A stretch of DNA of 64,000 nt, taken from contig NZ_JAFMOW010000064.1 of the NCBI RefSeq assembly GCF_019049675.1, positions 62,001 to 126,000 on the forward strand, read 5' to 3'. Positions within the stretch are counted from its first letter, which is position 1. Every line of letters begins with the position of its first letter. The DNA is from Rahnella bonaserana. GTDB lineage: Bacteria; Pseudomonadota; Gammaproteobacteria; Enterobacterales; Enterobacteriaceae. Shown here piece by piece: positions 53,835 through 62,766 of this stretch. Under the pieces are notes generated by a model, which was not told the DNA's origin, searched no databases, and worked only from the letters and a program-made list of their open reading frames with translations. The translations under genes were made by a program, and so were the position numbers.

Positions 53835-54271
53835 CGTATCGCCCCTCCTGCAACCGGAAGGCGTAATGCCAGCTGGACATTGGCCAGAAGCAGAAGCACC
53901 ACCACCAGCGTCGAAAGAATGACGCCCGTCGGGACAACCGCATACGCATCACGGCTGTGAATAAAGGCATTGAAAATCGCCAGCACGATGGCCAGCAGGT
54001 TCAGCCAAAAGTGCAGTTTATGCGCGCTGTCAGCAACAGATTTTGGCCCCGTCCAGACCTGAACCAGATTGATCAAACGAGGAATGACAGCGATGAAAAG
54101 CCCCAGCACAATCAGCCAGTTGGCCGCATCGGTCCACATATTGATGAAGGTTTTCATATAGAGAATGTCAAAAATCAAGGCGGCGACAAAAAAACCAAGA
54201 GGAATGGGGTTTAACAATTCGTACAGCGCCGTGGCAATTCCGCGGCGCGTCGAATTCGGATGCGTTTGCAT
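53831..54271 (-). CDS. DUF2231-type four-helix membrane protein
   Basis: A 146-residue inner-membrane protein with four hydrophobic helices (about 22-42, 50-72, 88-108, 118-138) and the opening NPIPLGFFVAALIFDILYM typical of DUF2231. It is commonly found next to PQQ-type dehydrogenases and cytochromes, perhaps as an electron-transfer or anchoring partner. The ATG at 54271 sits behind AAGGAGAAGG; an upstream ATG at 54295 is less likely. It overlaps the dehydrogenase gene by four bases (ATGA), so the two are co-translated. Confidence 0.82.
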   Translation of the reverse strand: MQTHPNSTRRGIATALYELLNPIPLGFFVAALIFDILYMKTFINMWTDAANWLIVLGLFIAVIPRLINLVQVWTGPKSVADSAHKLHFWLNLLAIVLAIFNAFIHSRDAYAVVPTGVILSTLVVVLLLLANVQLALRLPVAGGAIR

Positions 54272-54402
54272 GTCCTTCTCCTTTGACTGATCCAAAGCTG
54301 CCAGCGTCAGAAATGGCGCGACAACTAACAGGTGTACCTGTAATAGATTAGTAAAGTTGAAGAATGCTGCCGAAATGAATGCCTGTCGGACGGCGTTTTA
54401 CA

Positions 54403-55140
54403 TCACGAGAAGTTTTCCAGCACGGACAAAAATGTATGCCGGTCGCCGTGGCCTTCGGTTAAACGCACGCGCCCTTCGATGTCGGCAAGATGGTGGTCCA
54501 TCAGCTGCTGCGCTTTGGTCAGGTCTTTCTCTTTGATGGCCGCCACAATCATTCGGTGATGATCCGCGCCGCAATCGTCTTTATGCTCTTCTTCATACAA
54601 GGACATGACCAGGGAAAGACGCGCGACAATCTTCGCCAGCATTTCGGTCAGCACCGGGTTACCGGCGATTTCCGCCAGCACGATGTGAAACTTACCGGAA
54701 AGCACGGTTTTGGATTTTTCATCGCCATGATGATGAATGTGCTCTTCCTCGTCCGCCAGCTTTTCCAGTGCTTCAAGCTGTTCGGAAGTCGCCCTTTCCA
54801 CCACCAGTTCAAGCAGCAGGGCTTCGATTTTACGCCGTGCTTCAAACAGGTTTTTGGCCTGCTCAATGCCGGGCTCTGCGACAAACGTGCCACGATTTCG
54901 TTTACGCTCGAGCAGATGGTCGCTTTCCAGCACACCCAGCGCACCCCGCACCACCGTGCGACTAACCCCAAAATGTTCGGCAATCGCCTCTTCGAGAATT
55001 TTGGTGCCCGGCTTTAATGCCCCTTCACCAATCGCCGCCGCCAGCGTGGCGCGGATCCGCTCTGAAACATCGTCGTTATTATCGGCCGTACTGGCCGCGA
55101 CCGGCGCTGTTCTGGCGCTTTGCGCGCGGGTTTTCTTCAT
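54403..55140 (-). CDS. GntR-family regulator, FadR/FCD subfamily
   Basis: A 245-residue regulator: an Ala/Thr/Arg-rich leader (1-25), a GntR winged helix (about 26-92; EEAIAEHFGVSRTVVRGALG, then RGTFVAEPG), and an all-helical FCD ligand domain (about 98-232) with the His/Asp/Arg residues that usually hold a metal and a carboxylate. It is transcribed in the same direction as the isomerase-like gene 151 bases upstream and may be its distal operon partner. It is a candidate local regulator of the sigma-54 locus next door. Confidence 0.85.
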   Translation of the reverse strand: MKKTRAQSARTAPVAASTADNNDDVSERIRATLAAAIGEGALKPGTKILEEAIAEHFGVSRTVVRGALGVLESDHLLERKRNRGTFVAEPGIEQAKNLFEARRKIEALLLELVVERATSEQLEALEKLADEEEHIHHHGDEKSKTVLSGKFHIVLAEIAGNPVLTEMLAKIVARLSLVMSLYEEEHKDDCGADHHRMIVAAIKEKDLTKAQQLMDHHLADIEGRVRLTEGHGDRHTFLSVLENFS

Positions 55141-55291
55141 TGTTGTCTCCGGATTTACGCTCAGTCATACCTTATGCCGGACAAAGGCGCTCCGGTCATG
55201 GCGGGTTTAAGTATCTCGTTAAGAATGTTTCTGCGCAAATGCTGAATAAGCCAGTGGCGATATTTGCACAGAACCCCTTAAGACGCCGGTT

Positions 55292-56395
55292 TCAGCCCAA
55301 TATTATGCCTTTCTGTTCACTGATAGCGCGGATATGGCGTGCAGAATCCTGAATAAATCGTATGGCTGCATCAAAGTCGTAAGACTGATTTTCATAGGTC
55401 GGATAACCGTACTGCGCACTTTCAAATCCTTCCCAGTCCGGGATTTCACCTGATGCGACGCGTTTTTCGCCCTCATCAAGCATGGCTAAATAGAGTTCAA
55501 GCTCCGTCGTATTCAGATCCGGATGACCGGCCCGCCAGACCGGATCATCAATCTGAATACACTGACGCGGATTAGGCTGGCGGCGTTTGTCGTCGGTTGA
55601 CTGATTAATTTCCAGCGACAAATTCAGGGCCCGATTAGATTTCGCGAGTATCGGTAAAATTGCCGCAAAATCTACCACCCCCTGACCGCAGGCGCGGGGC
55701 TGGAAATCCAGACCGCCGGGCGCGCGACCGACCCAGGCATCTTTAATGTGCGTCTGCCGGATATAAGGCGCCAGCCGCTGCGTCGCCATCACCGGATGCT
55801 CGCCGCGTTGCAACATATTGGCGGTATCCAGCACCGCACCGACACAATCTTCTCCGACTCTTTCAATCAGGCGCAGGATTTCAAAAGAGGTGATTTCGTC
55901 GTGCGTCTCAATATTCATGTGTACGCCATGCGCGCGTGCTACGGGCGCCAGCTTTTGCAGCACGTTGCCCATCGCCAGCAATTGCTCATCCCAGCTGACA
56001 TCAGTACGAAAACGATCGACTGCCAGACGTCCGCGATACTCGCCTTTAAAATTACCGGGTGACACCCACATCTCGCGGCAACCTATCGCTGCGCTGGCTT
56101 CGATCATTCGTGTGAAACCCGCAATAATGTCGCCATCGCCAATCGCCCGTAATTCCGGTGCTTCTGCGCTGCAATAAGGATTGATTTTGCCCAGACCACT
56201 TTCCAGATAAAGACCTGATTCGTCCGCTTTAGCCCGGATTTCCCGCAACATTCCCGCATCCAGCGTCGGGCTCATATCCAGTACAGTACTGAAAAATATC
56301 CCTTCAAGACCCAGTTCCCTGACATGGTCGAGGCTGGCCAGCGGTCCGCGTTTCTTAACTTCAGGGAGTTTCTGACCGTCGATGCCTAATTTCAT
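55292..56395 (-). CDS. Sugar phosphate isomerase/epimerase-type TIM barrel protein
   Basis: A 367-residue AP-endonuclease-2-like TIM barrel. Metal ligands of the family can be placed: Glu in HMNIETHDEITSFE (about 160), Asp in GAVLDTANMLQRGEHP (about 190), His in QTHIKDAW (about 215) and Glu in LSLEINQS (about 262). Such enzymes isomerise or epimerise keto-sugars, or dehydrate inosose. The gene is divergent from the ABC importer operon and has its own sigma-54-type promoter. The GCGGAG ribosome site supports the ATG. The substrate is unknown and probably related to the importer's ligand. Confidence 0.8.
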   Translation of the reverse strand: MKLGIDGQKLPEVKKRGPLASLDHVRELGLEGIFFSTVLDMSPTLDAGMLREIRAKADESGLYLESGLGKINPYCSAEAPELRAIGDGDIIAGFTRMIEASAAIGCREMWVSPGNFKGEYRGRLAVDRFRTDVSWDEQLLAMGNVLQKLAPVARAHGVHMNIETHDEITSFEILRLIERVGEDCVGAVLDTANMLQRGEHPVMATQRLAPYIRQTHIKDAWVGRAPGGLDFQPRACGQGVVDFAAILPILAKSNRALNLSLEINQSTDDKRRQPNPRQCIQIDDPVWRAGHPDLNTTELELYLAMLDEGEKRVASGEIPDWEGFESAQYGYPTYENQSYDFDAAIRFIQDSARHIRAISEQKGIILG

Positions 56396-56453
56396 AAAAG
56401 ACTCCGCAGCCTGGGGCTGCCAAAAAGAGGAATTAAAGATTCATCTTCAACAG

Positions 56454-56469
56454 TGCAAATCACATGCCA
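56454..56469 (-). promoter_or_regulatory. Sigma-54 promoter, leftward (isomerase-like gene)
   Basis: On the minus strand TGGCATG-TGAT-TTGCA reads from 56469 to 56454, with GG and GC separated by exactly 10 bases, as needed at -24/-12. Transcription would start near 56443, about 48 bases before the ATG at 56395. Confidence 0.72.
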
Positions 56470-56585
56470 CCAGAGAGAAACACGCTAAAATTAGCCAAAA
56501 TCACCTTAAATATCATACCATTATTAATCACTAACCAGATTCGCAAATACTTTCGGAAGTTATTTCGAATTAAAATAACAACATT

Positions 56586-56624
56586 CGCACCAAAATGGTT
56601 AACACAATGCACCATCATGGCGTA
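56586..56624. promoter_or_regulatory. Two tandem NtrC-like enhancer sites
   Basis: Site 1, CGCACCAAAATGGTTAA (56586-56602), and site 2, TGCACCATCATGGCGTA (56608-56624), both match the left arm and centre of TGCACCA-N3-TGGTGCA, with weaker right arms. Their centres are 22 bases apart, two helical turns, so dimers would lie on the same face. They sit about 150-190 bases from both predicted sigma-54 start points. Confidence 0.68.
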
Positions 56625-56753
56625 ACTGCATGGCAATCAAACATACGAATATCACGCTTTATTTTCATAAACATCTGTGTGCGTAAGTTTAATTACTATT
56701 TAATCACTGTTTTTCAATGGGTTGAATTTTAATCTAGCGGGCATATTGGGTTA

Positions 56754-56769
56754 TGGCACGCCGTTTGCT
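56754..56769 (+). promoter_or_regulatory. Sigma-54 promoter, rightward (ABC importer operon)
   Basis: TGGCACG-CCGT-TTGCT at 56754-56769 matches the sigma-54 consensus TGGCACG-N4-TTGCW in every fixed position; GG and GC are 10 bases apart. Transcription would begin near 56780, about 29 bases before the ATG at 56809. Confidence 0.85.
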
Positions 56770-56808
56770 TTTCAATATCAAGCACACGACTCAGATCCGG
56801 GAAGCCAT

Positions 56809-57924
56809 ATGCCAGACATGCAAAACACCACTGAAAGCAAACGCCTGAACGTTCAGGGCCTGACTCACAGTTACGGTGGAAAGAACGCCATCAGTGATGT
56901 GTCATTTTCCATTGAAGCGGGAGAAATTGTTGCGCTGCTGGGGCCGAGTGGTTGTGGCAAATCCACCGTTCTGCGGGCTATCGCAGGGCTTATTCAGCCG
57001 AAGAACGGAAGGATCGTCCTTGGCGGTCAGGATCTTGCGGAGGTTTCAGCCCGGGGTCGTGGGATCGGCATGGTATTCCAGAACTATGCGTTATTCCCGC
57101 ACCTGACCGTTGCCGAGAACATCGCCTATCCGCTGGCCTGTCAGCAGATTTCCCGTGCCGCCCGCAAGCAGCGTGTGGAAGAAATGCTGTCACTGGTCAG
57201 GCTGAATGATTTCGGCAACCGGCTGCCGCGCGAATTATCCGGCGGACAGCAACAGCGTGTCGCCGTCGCCCGAGCTATCGCCGGTCGTCCTTCACTTCTG
57301 CTGCTCGATGAACCTTTTGGCGCGCTGGACCGGGCATTGCGCTTCGACCTTCAGGTGGAGCTGTTACACCTGCAAAAAACGCTTGGCATCACCACGTTGA
57401 TCGTCACCCACGATCAGGAAGAAGCGCAAAGTCTGGCAAACCGTCTGGTGCTGATGAACAAAGGCAACGTCGAACAAATTGATACGCCGATGACGGTATA
57501 TGACCGCCCCAAGACGCTGTTCGTGAACACTTTCATCGGGCAGGCCAATTTGCTGCACGGCACGGTGCTGCGTTTTGAGCTCGACACCACCGTCATCGCT
57601 CTTGCGGATAACCGCCTGCTTCGCCTGCCGCGCCGTCTTAATTTCACCCCCGGTTCGCGCGTCACTATTACCTTCCGCCCGGAAGAAGTGCGTTTATCCG
57701 CGCTGCCGGGTGAAAACACCCAACCCGCCCGGATGACCGTCTCAGTGCCGCTCGGACCCTCGCTGGTTCACGACCTGATTCTGGAAGACGGAACCAGTCT
57801 GCGCGCATCCGAAGTCAGAGGCCCGTCGACGTTCATCCCTGAACCGGGGTCACAACTTTTCGCAGAAATCGATACCGCAAGGTGTCATGCCTTTCCGGCT
57901 GAACCGGAATTCATCAGTGAATAA
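56809..57924 (+). CDS. ABC transporter ATP-binding protein, polyamine/opine/iron(III) type
   Basis: A 371-residue ATPase: Walker A GPSGCGKST at 45-53, Q-loop in FQNYALFPHLTV, signature LSGGQQQRVAVARA near 143, Walker B LLLLDEPFGALD near 163, His switch in VTHDQEEA, then a TOBE domain (about 285-360). PotA-like architecture. The start at 56809 has GGGAAG ahead; the open frame upstream crosses the sigma-54 promoter, so it cannot be used. It is the first gene of an importer operon with binding protein, two permeases, M24 hydrolase and flavin-reductase-like genes. Confidence 0.9.
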   Translation: MPDMQNTTESKRLNVQGLTHSYGGKNAISDVSFSIEAGEIVALLGPSGCGKSTVLRAIAGLIQPKNGRIVLGGQDLAEVSARGRGIGMVFQNYALFPHLTVAENIAYPLACQQISRAARKQRVEEMLSLVRLNDFGNRLPRELSGGQQQRVAVARAIAGRPSLLLLDEPFGALDRALRFDLQVELLHLQKTLGITTLIVTHDQEEAQSLANRLVLMNKGNVEQIDTPMTVYDRPKTLFVNTFIGQANLLHGTVLRFELDTTVIALADNRLLRLPRRLNFTPGSRVTITFRPEEVRLSALPGENTQPARMTVSVPLGPSLVHDLILEDGTSLRASEVRGPSTFIPEPGSQLFAEIDTARCHAFPAEPEFISE

Positions 57925-57939
57925 ACAGAGGTGAGCTTT

Positions 57940-58992
57940 ATGAAAGACTTTGAAATCAGTCGTCGCCGGTTCGGTTATCTCATGGCGGGCGTTGCGGCCT
58001 CCACAATGCTGCCTTTTCCGTTACGCGCTGCGAGTGCAGCTACCGGCGGCAGTGCGGTTGCGGCCACCTTCCCCGGCAACTGGGAAGATGCCTATCGCAA
58101 CGTTCTTACACCGGTGCTGAAAAAACAAGGCTTTGATCTGACCATCGCGCCTGCCATGGCGCAGGATCAGCTGGCTAAAATCATGGCCAGCCCCGGAAAT
58201 CCGCCTTACGACACCCTGCTGATGTCGCCGGGGCAAATGACGATTGCCATTCAGAACGATCTTATCCAGAAAATTGACCCGTCCAGACTGAAAAACTGGA
58301 GCCTGCTCGACCCGTCATTCCAGGGCGAATACGGCCCGACCGTGACCGTGGAAGTGAACGGCATCGCCTATAACCCGGATCTGGTGCCGCGACCAAAAGG
58401 GTATCGCGATTTGTTTGAAAATCCGGCGTACAAAGGCCTGGTGTCCTGGACCGGTTTTGCCTCGAACACAGCCGTCATGGCTTATACCGAAATTGCCAAA
58501 ATCTACGGCACAGGTCCTGCGGATATGGCGGCGGTATTTAAGCTTTTCAAAGAACATCCTGAGCAACTCAAAGGCGTGGTGGACAGCACCAACCATCAGA
58601 TGACGCTGTTCCAGCAGGGCGAAATCGCGGTCTTTATGTGCAGCACCAGCAACGTGGCACGCCTGAAAAGCCTCGGTCTGAATGCGGAATTCGTGCATCC
58701 GGAAACCGGATCACCGGCCGCGCCGGTCAATATTCATCTGACCAAAGGCAGCAAAAATCTCGACGCCGCCTACGCCTATATGGATGCCGCGATCTCCCAG
58801 TCTGCACAGCAGCAACTTGAACAGCCGCCGACCGAGATGTTCCCGACCAACAAAAACGTGGCACTGACACCGGCGATTTCCGCCTATGTCACCCGCGAAC
58901 AGCTCAAAACGCTGGTCTATCCGGACTGGACAGAAATCAACAAGAACCGTGATGACTGGATCCGCCAGTTCGACACATTGGTTGCAGGCTGA
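57940..58992 (+). CDS. Periplasmic binding protein, PotD/type II, with Tat signal
   Basis: A 350-residue binding protein. Its leader has a twin-arginine motif (SRRRFGYLMAG, about 7-17) followed by a hydrophobic stretch and an FPLRAASA cleavage area, so export by Tat rather than Sec is likely. The mature protein has the two-lobed fold of polyamine and iron-type proteins (AATFPGNWEDAYRNVLTPVL; TVTVEVNGIAYNPDLV; TFxxGEIAVFMCSTSN-like hinge). The ligand is unknown. The ATG at 57940 follows AGAGGTGAGC; a GTG at 57931 is in frame but lies in that ribosome site. Confidence 0.88.
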   Translation: MKDFEISRRRFGYLMAGVAASTMLPFPLRAASAATGGSAVAATFPGNWEDAYRNVLTPVLKKQGFDLTIAPAMAQDQLAKIMASPGNPPYDTLLMSPGQMTIAIQNDLIQKIDPSRLKNWSLLDPSFQGEYGPTVTVEVNGIAYNPDLVPRPKGYRDLFENPAYKGLVSWTGFASNTAVMAYTEIAKIYGTGPADMAAVFKLFKEHPEQLKGVVDSTNHQMTLFQQGEIAVFMCSTSNVARLKSLGLNAEFVHPETGSPAAPVNIHLTKGSKNLDAAYAYMDAAISQSAQQQLEQPPTEMFPTNKNVALTPAISAYVTREQLKTLVYPDWTEINKNRDDWIRQFDTLVAG

Positions 58993-59001
58993 GGTGGAAT
59001 G

Positions 59002-59829
59002 ATGAAGCAGAGCGGCTTCCCTTACGTCGTACCGATGTTATTACTTTCAGTGGCGTTTTTTGCAACGCCGCTCGCCGTGCTGGTCGGTTTCAGTTTTACC
59101 GGCAATGGCGGAGCAACGCTGGATCATTACGCCCGTTTCTTCGGGGATGCGTTTAATTTCCGCGTACTGGTGAACACTGCGCGGCTCGGTATCGAAACAG
59201 TTATCGGCACCACTCTGCTGGGTATTCCGATTGCCCTGCTTTACTGGCATGGCGGACGCAATCTGCGGCAGATCCTGATATTCCTGACCCTCATTCCGAT
59301 GCTGACCAGCAACGTGGTGCGCACCTTTGCCTGGATTGTGATCCTCGGGCGTCAGGGGCCGATCAGCGAGGCGCTGATGGCGATGGGCATTACCGGTATG
59401 CCGGTCAGCCTGATGTTTACCGAACTCGGGCTGGTAATGGCGATGTGTCAGATTGATCTGCCGCTGATCATTTTACCGCTGATTGCCATTCTCTCCCGCA
59501 CGCCGTATCAGCTTACCGAAGCGGCGCAGGTTTCAGGCGCCGGGCCGTGGCGCATTCTGGTGACCGTGCTGCTGCCGCTGATGTTGCCAGGTCTGCTGGC
59601 GGGATGGATCCTGGTTTTTGCCAGCACCAGCAGCTCTTTCGTCACTCAGGCGGTGATCGGCGGCGCGCGGAATGTGTATGTCCCGCAACTGATTTACCGT
59701 GAAGTCGGTACGCTGTTCGACTGGCCGCTGGCCTCAGCCATCGCCGTGATTCTGTTGCTCTCCACGGGCTGCCTGCTGGTGGCGCTCACCATGATTTCAC
59801 GCCACAGGAGACTGGTCGGCCATGCTTAA
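59002..59829 (+). CDS. ABC transporter permease (PotB-like)
   Basis: A 275-residue inner-membrane permease with six helices. The EAA loop is EAAQVSGAGPWRILVTVLLP (about 173-192), which contacts the ATPase. ATGs at 58999 and 59002 adjoin; the second sits better behind GAGGTGG. The gene begins 9 bases after the binding-protein stop and overlaps the next permease gene by 8 bases. Together they form the channel of the importer. Confidence 0.9.
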   Translation: MKQSGFPYVVPMLLLSVAFFATPLAVLVGFSFTGNGGATLDHYARFFGDAFNFRVLVNTARLGIETVIGTTLLGIPIALLYWHGGRNLRQILIFLTLIPMLTSNVVRTFAWIVILGRQGPISEALMAMGITGMPVSLMFTELGLVMAMCQIDLPLIILPLIAILSRTPYQLTEAAQVSGAGPWRILVTVLLPLMLPGLLAGWILVFASTSSSFVTQAVIGGARNVYVPQLIYREVGTLFDWPLASAIAVILLLSTGCLLVALTMISRHRRLVGHA

Positions 59830-60652
59830 ACAACGTGAAAATCCGCTGCCGGCGCTGCTCTACAAGCTGTTCGTCTATGGCTTCGGCACGCTGTGCGTCA
59901 TCTATCTGGTGGCACCGATTGTCATCGCGCTGATGATGTCGTTTACCTCCGGCCAGACGCTGAAATACCCGCCGCAGGGATTTTCTCTGCGCTGGTACGA
60001 AGCGTTGCTGGATCCGGTGCGTTCAGCCACTGAACAGACCGCCGCGTGGAACTCGCTGAAAATCGCCGGTCTGGCGGTGCTCGGAGCCTTGCTGTTCGCG
60101 GTCCCTGCGACCATCGGCATGACCCGCATGAAACGCCGCAGCGTCAGCACCATTGAGCCGCTGCTGCTCGCGCCGCTGGTGTTGCCGAGTCTGGTTTACG
60201 GTCTGGCGGCGCTGATTGTGGCGAATTTCATCGGCTTTCAGCCGTCGTTGTGGCTCACCGTTATCGGGCATGTGGTGGTGTTTGGCCCACTGATGTACCG
60301 CGCTGCGTCAGTGGTCGCGCAGGGGATCAATCCTTCGCTGGCGGAAGCCTCCACCACGATGGGCGCCAGCTGGTTTATGACTCTGCGCCGCGTCACGTTA
60401 CCGCTGTTGCTGCCGGGGATACTGGCCGGTGCGTTCCTGGTGTTTATCCAGTCGCTCGACAACGTGTCGGTTTCGCTGTTCCTTGCGGACGCCAAAACCA
60501 CGGTGCTGCCTCTGCGCATGTTCGCGCTGATTGAAGAATCGCTGGATGTCCGCGTGGCGGCTATTTCCGGGATCCTGATTGCGGTGACGTTGCTCGGTCT
60601 GCTGGTTGCCCGGCGGGTTCTCGCCCCGCGTCCCATACCTGAAAACTCATAA
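59822..60652 (+). CDS. ABC transporter permease (PotC-like)
   Basis: A 276-residue inner-membrane permease with six helices and the EAA-type loop EASTTMGASWFMTLRRVTLP (about 178-197). It is the second half of the permease pair; the 8-base overlap with the preceding gene shows coupling. After it there are 35 bases with AAGGAAG before the M24 gene, so the transcript most likely continues. Confidence 0.9.
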   Translation: MLKQRENPLPALLYKLFVYGFGTLCVIYLVAPIVIALMMSFTSGQTLKYPPQGFSLRWYEALLDPVRSATEQTAAWNSLKIAGLAVLGALLFAVPATIGMTRMKRRSVSTIEPLLLAPLVLPSLVYGLAALIVANFIGFQPSLWLTVIGHVVVFGPLMYRAASVVAQGINPSLAEASTTMGASWFMTLRRVTLPLLLPGILAGAFLVFIQSLDNVSVSLFLADAKTTVLPLRMFALIEESLDVRVAAISGILIAVTLLGLLVARRVLAPRPIPENS

Positions 60653-60687
60653 CTCACTGACTTTTATTCAGACCTAAGGAAGACCCT

Positions 60688-62112
60688 ATGAACACACATG
60701 CGACGATGGCCAACGGCTCCCGCATCGGACAGTTGCTGGCAGATTTCCAGCCAGATTTCGATTTCACCGCCCCGCTTCCTCTGCCGGTGGAAGAGTTCGA
60801 AGAACGTCTGCGGAAAATCCGCCGTCAGGCGGTCGAAGCCGGACACGACGCTATCGTGGTTCACGCCGGCAGCGTCGGCTGGTTCCATGCGTCAAATGCG
60901 TATCTGCGTTATATCTGCGACTGGATGCGCGAAGGTGTGCTGATCATTCCCACAGATTCGGATCAGCCGCTGGTATTGCTCTCTTTCTTCACACAATCCG
61001 TGCTGCTGCCGCCGGGTGGCGAACCGGTGCTGGTGGATGAAATCTGGCAAATCGGGCCCATCGGGCGCGAATACGCCGACCGTCCGGGTGATTCCGTGAT
61101 TAAAACAGCGGAAAAATGTGCACAGGTACTTGCCCGTTTCGCACTGGCCGCCGCGCAGATTGGCATAATCGGTGACCGTACATCCCTGACCTTCTGGGCG
61201 GCACTCGGATCGCTGACGCCAAAATGCAAATACGTGACCGATAACGCTATTCTGGATCGTCTGCAAAAAGTCCGTTCCCCGCGAGAGATTGCGTTATTCC
61301 GAGGTGCGGCGCAGATGATCAGCCTCGGGACACAGGCCGCCTACCATGTCGCCCGACCGGGGGTGACGGATCATGAAATTTACGCGGCGTTTTCTTTTGC
61401 TCAGCTGGCAGCCGGAGGCGAAACCGGCGACGGTTATCAGATTGGTATTAACGAATTTGGTACACATTGCGGTAAACCTTACGGGCATGTGGTCCGTCCG
61501 GGTGATCTGATTAATCTGTATATTTCCAACGTGACATGCCGGGGTTACACCGCGCAAACGGCCAGAATGATTGCGGTCGGCGACATCACGCCACATCAGG
61601 AAGACGTACTCGCCGCCTGTACCGAAGGTGTAAAACGGGCAGAAAAGCTGATCCGTCCGGGCGCACTGATGCGTGATATCAACAATGCCGCCTTCGGTCC
61701 GATGATTGAGCGCGGCATGCTGACCTCACCGGAGGCGCGCACCATGCCGTATAACTGGGCACCGATGCCGGACGGCGGCGCGCGGCTGATACCGCATCAG
61801 TATGTGCAGGATATCGACTGGGAAGCGCAGGGACGCAGGCTGATGCATGTTTATCCGGCGACGCATGGACCGCACAACCCAAATCTCGGACATTCTGTGG
61901 GCATGGCCGGAGCGCAAAACAGCTTCAATATTTCGTCGCATAATTACGACACCCTGGAAGAAGGCATGGTGTTTGTCCTGCATACTCAGTGGCTTGAGCC
62001 GCTGTCAGCGGGCTGTAATATCGGTGATTGTTACGTTGTCACTAAAGAAGGCTTTGAAAATCTGAGCCGCCATACACCGCTTCAACCCCATCGCGTTACG
62101 GCAGGTAAATGA
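60688..62112 (+). CDS. Creatinase-like M24 hydrolase, metal ligands absent
   Basis: A 474-residue pita-bread fold protein: N-terminal domain (about 30-200) and C-terminal M24 domain (about 205-460). The metal site of M24 peptidases is lost: the two Asp positions read NLYISNV (about 276-282) and GYTAQTA (about 286-292), the first late Glu is His in VFVLHTQW (about 430), and the second is Gly in CNIGDCYV (about 445). His residues near 267 (YGHVVRPGD) and 401 (GHSVGM) remain. Creatinase and ectoine hydrolase (DoeA) use this fold without metal to open C-N bonds, so a similar reaction on the imported compound is the best inference. Confidence 0.82.
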   Translation: MNTHATMANGSRIGQLLADFQPDFDFTAPLPLPVEEFEERLRKIRRQAVEAGHDAIVVHAGSVGWFHASNAYLRYICDWMREGVLIIPTDSDQPLVLLSFFTQSVLLPPGGEPVLVDEIWQIGPIGREYADRPGDSVIKTAEKCAQVLARFALAAAQIGIIGDRTSLTFWAALGSLTPKCKYVTDNAILDRLQKVRSPREIALFRGAAQMISLGTQAAYHVARPGVTDHEIYAAFSFAQLAAGGETGDGYQIGINEFGTHCGKPYGHVVRPGDLINLYISNVTCRGYTAQTARMIAVGDITPHQEDVLAACTEGVKRAEKLIRPGALMRDINNAAFGPMIERGMLTSPEARTMPYNWAPMPDGGARLIPHQYVQDIDWEAQGRRLMHVYPATHGPHNPNLGHSVGMAGAQNSFNISSHNYDTLEEGMVFVLHTQWLEPLSAGCNIGDCYVVTKEGFENLSRHTPLQPHRVTAGK

Positions 62113-62113
62113 T

Positions 62114-62764
62114 ATGAGCCGACCTTCTTCGCACACTCATTTTGATTTTGCACAGCTGACGGAACGTGAACGTTACAAAATCCTGATCGGCACGGTGATC
62201 CCACGTCCTGTCGCGCTGGTCACGACTGTCAGTATGTACGGCGTGCCGAATGCCGGGCCCTTCAGCTTTTTCAATGTCCTGACGCATGACCCGGCGATTG
62301 TGGCGATTGGCGTTGAAAATTATGCCGATATGCGCTTTAAAGATACCGCGCGCAATATCCGTGAAACCGGCGAATTCACGGTTCATATCGTCGATGATGC
62401 GCTGGTCAGTCAGATGGAAATCTGTGCCATTAAATTCGGACCGGACGTGGATGAGCTTAGAGAAGCCGGGCTGGATACCACTCCGGGGCTGATGGTCAGA
62501 AGCCCGCGTATTCTCGCGGCACCGGCGGCGCTGGAATGCCGCCGTCACACCACACTTCAGGTGGGACCGGCGCGTGAAATTATTCTCGGTGAAGTGCTCG
62601 GAGTCTATGTGCGAAGCGATGCGGTTGACCCGTCAAATCTGCATATCGACCAGCAGATAATGGATGCAATCGGGAGAATGGGCGGTCACACGTACACTCG
62701 TACACGTGACCAGTTTGATGTCAAAACGCTGACGCCGGAGGAATGGGCCGCACGGGGATTATAA
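62114..62764 (+). CDS. Flavin reductase-like (FMN-binding split barrel) protein
   Basis: A 216-residue split-barrel flavoprotein of the flavin reductase family, with YKILIGTVIPRPVALVTTVS (about 19-38), NAGPFSFFNVLTHDPAIVAIG (about 47-67) and ILGEVLGVYVR (about 159-169). It may supply reduced flavin to an oxygenase or act directly with bound FMN. It starts one base after the M24 stop, so it is the last gene of the importer operon. No matching monooxygenase is in the window. Confidence 0.87.
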   Translation: MSRPSSHTHFDFAQLTERERYKILIGTVIPRPVALVTTVSMYGVPNAGPFSFFNVLTHDPAIVAIGVENYADMRFKDTARNIRETGEFTVHIVDDALVSQMEICAIKFGPDVDELREAGLDTTPGLMVRSPRILAAPAALECRRHTTLQVGPAREIILGEVLGVYVRSDAVDPSNLHIDQQIMDAIGRMGGHTYTRTRDQFDVKTLTPEEWAARGL

Positions 62765-62766
62765 CG

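Noticed and set aside
56722-56808. Upstream extension of the ABC ATPase frame
   Set aside because: It would place the start codon upstream of the sigma-54 promoter and transcription start, so it cannot be translated from that transcript.
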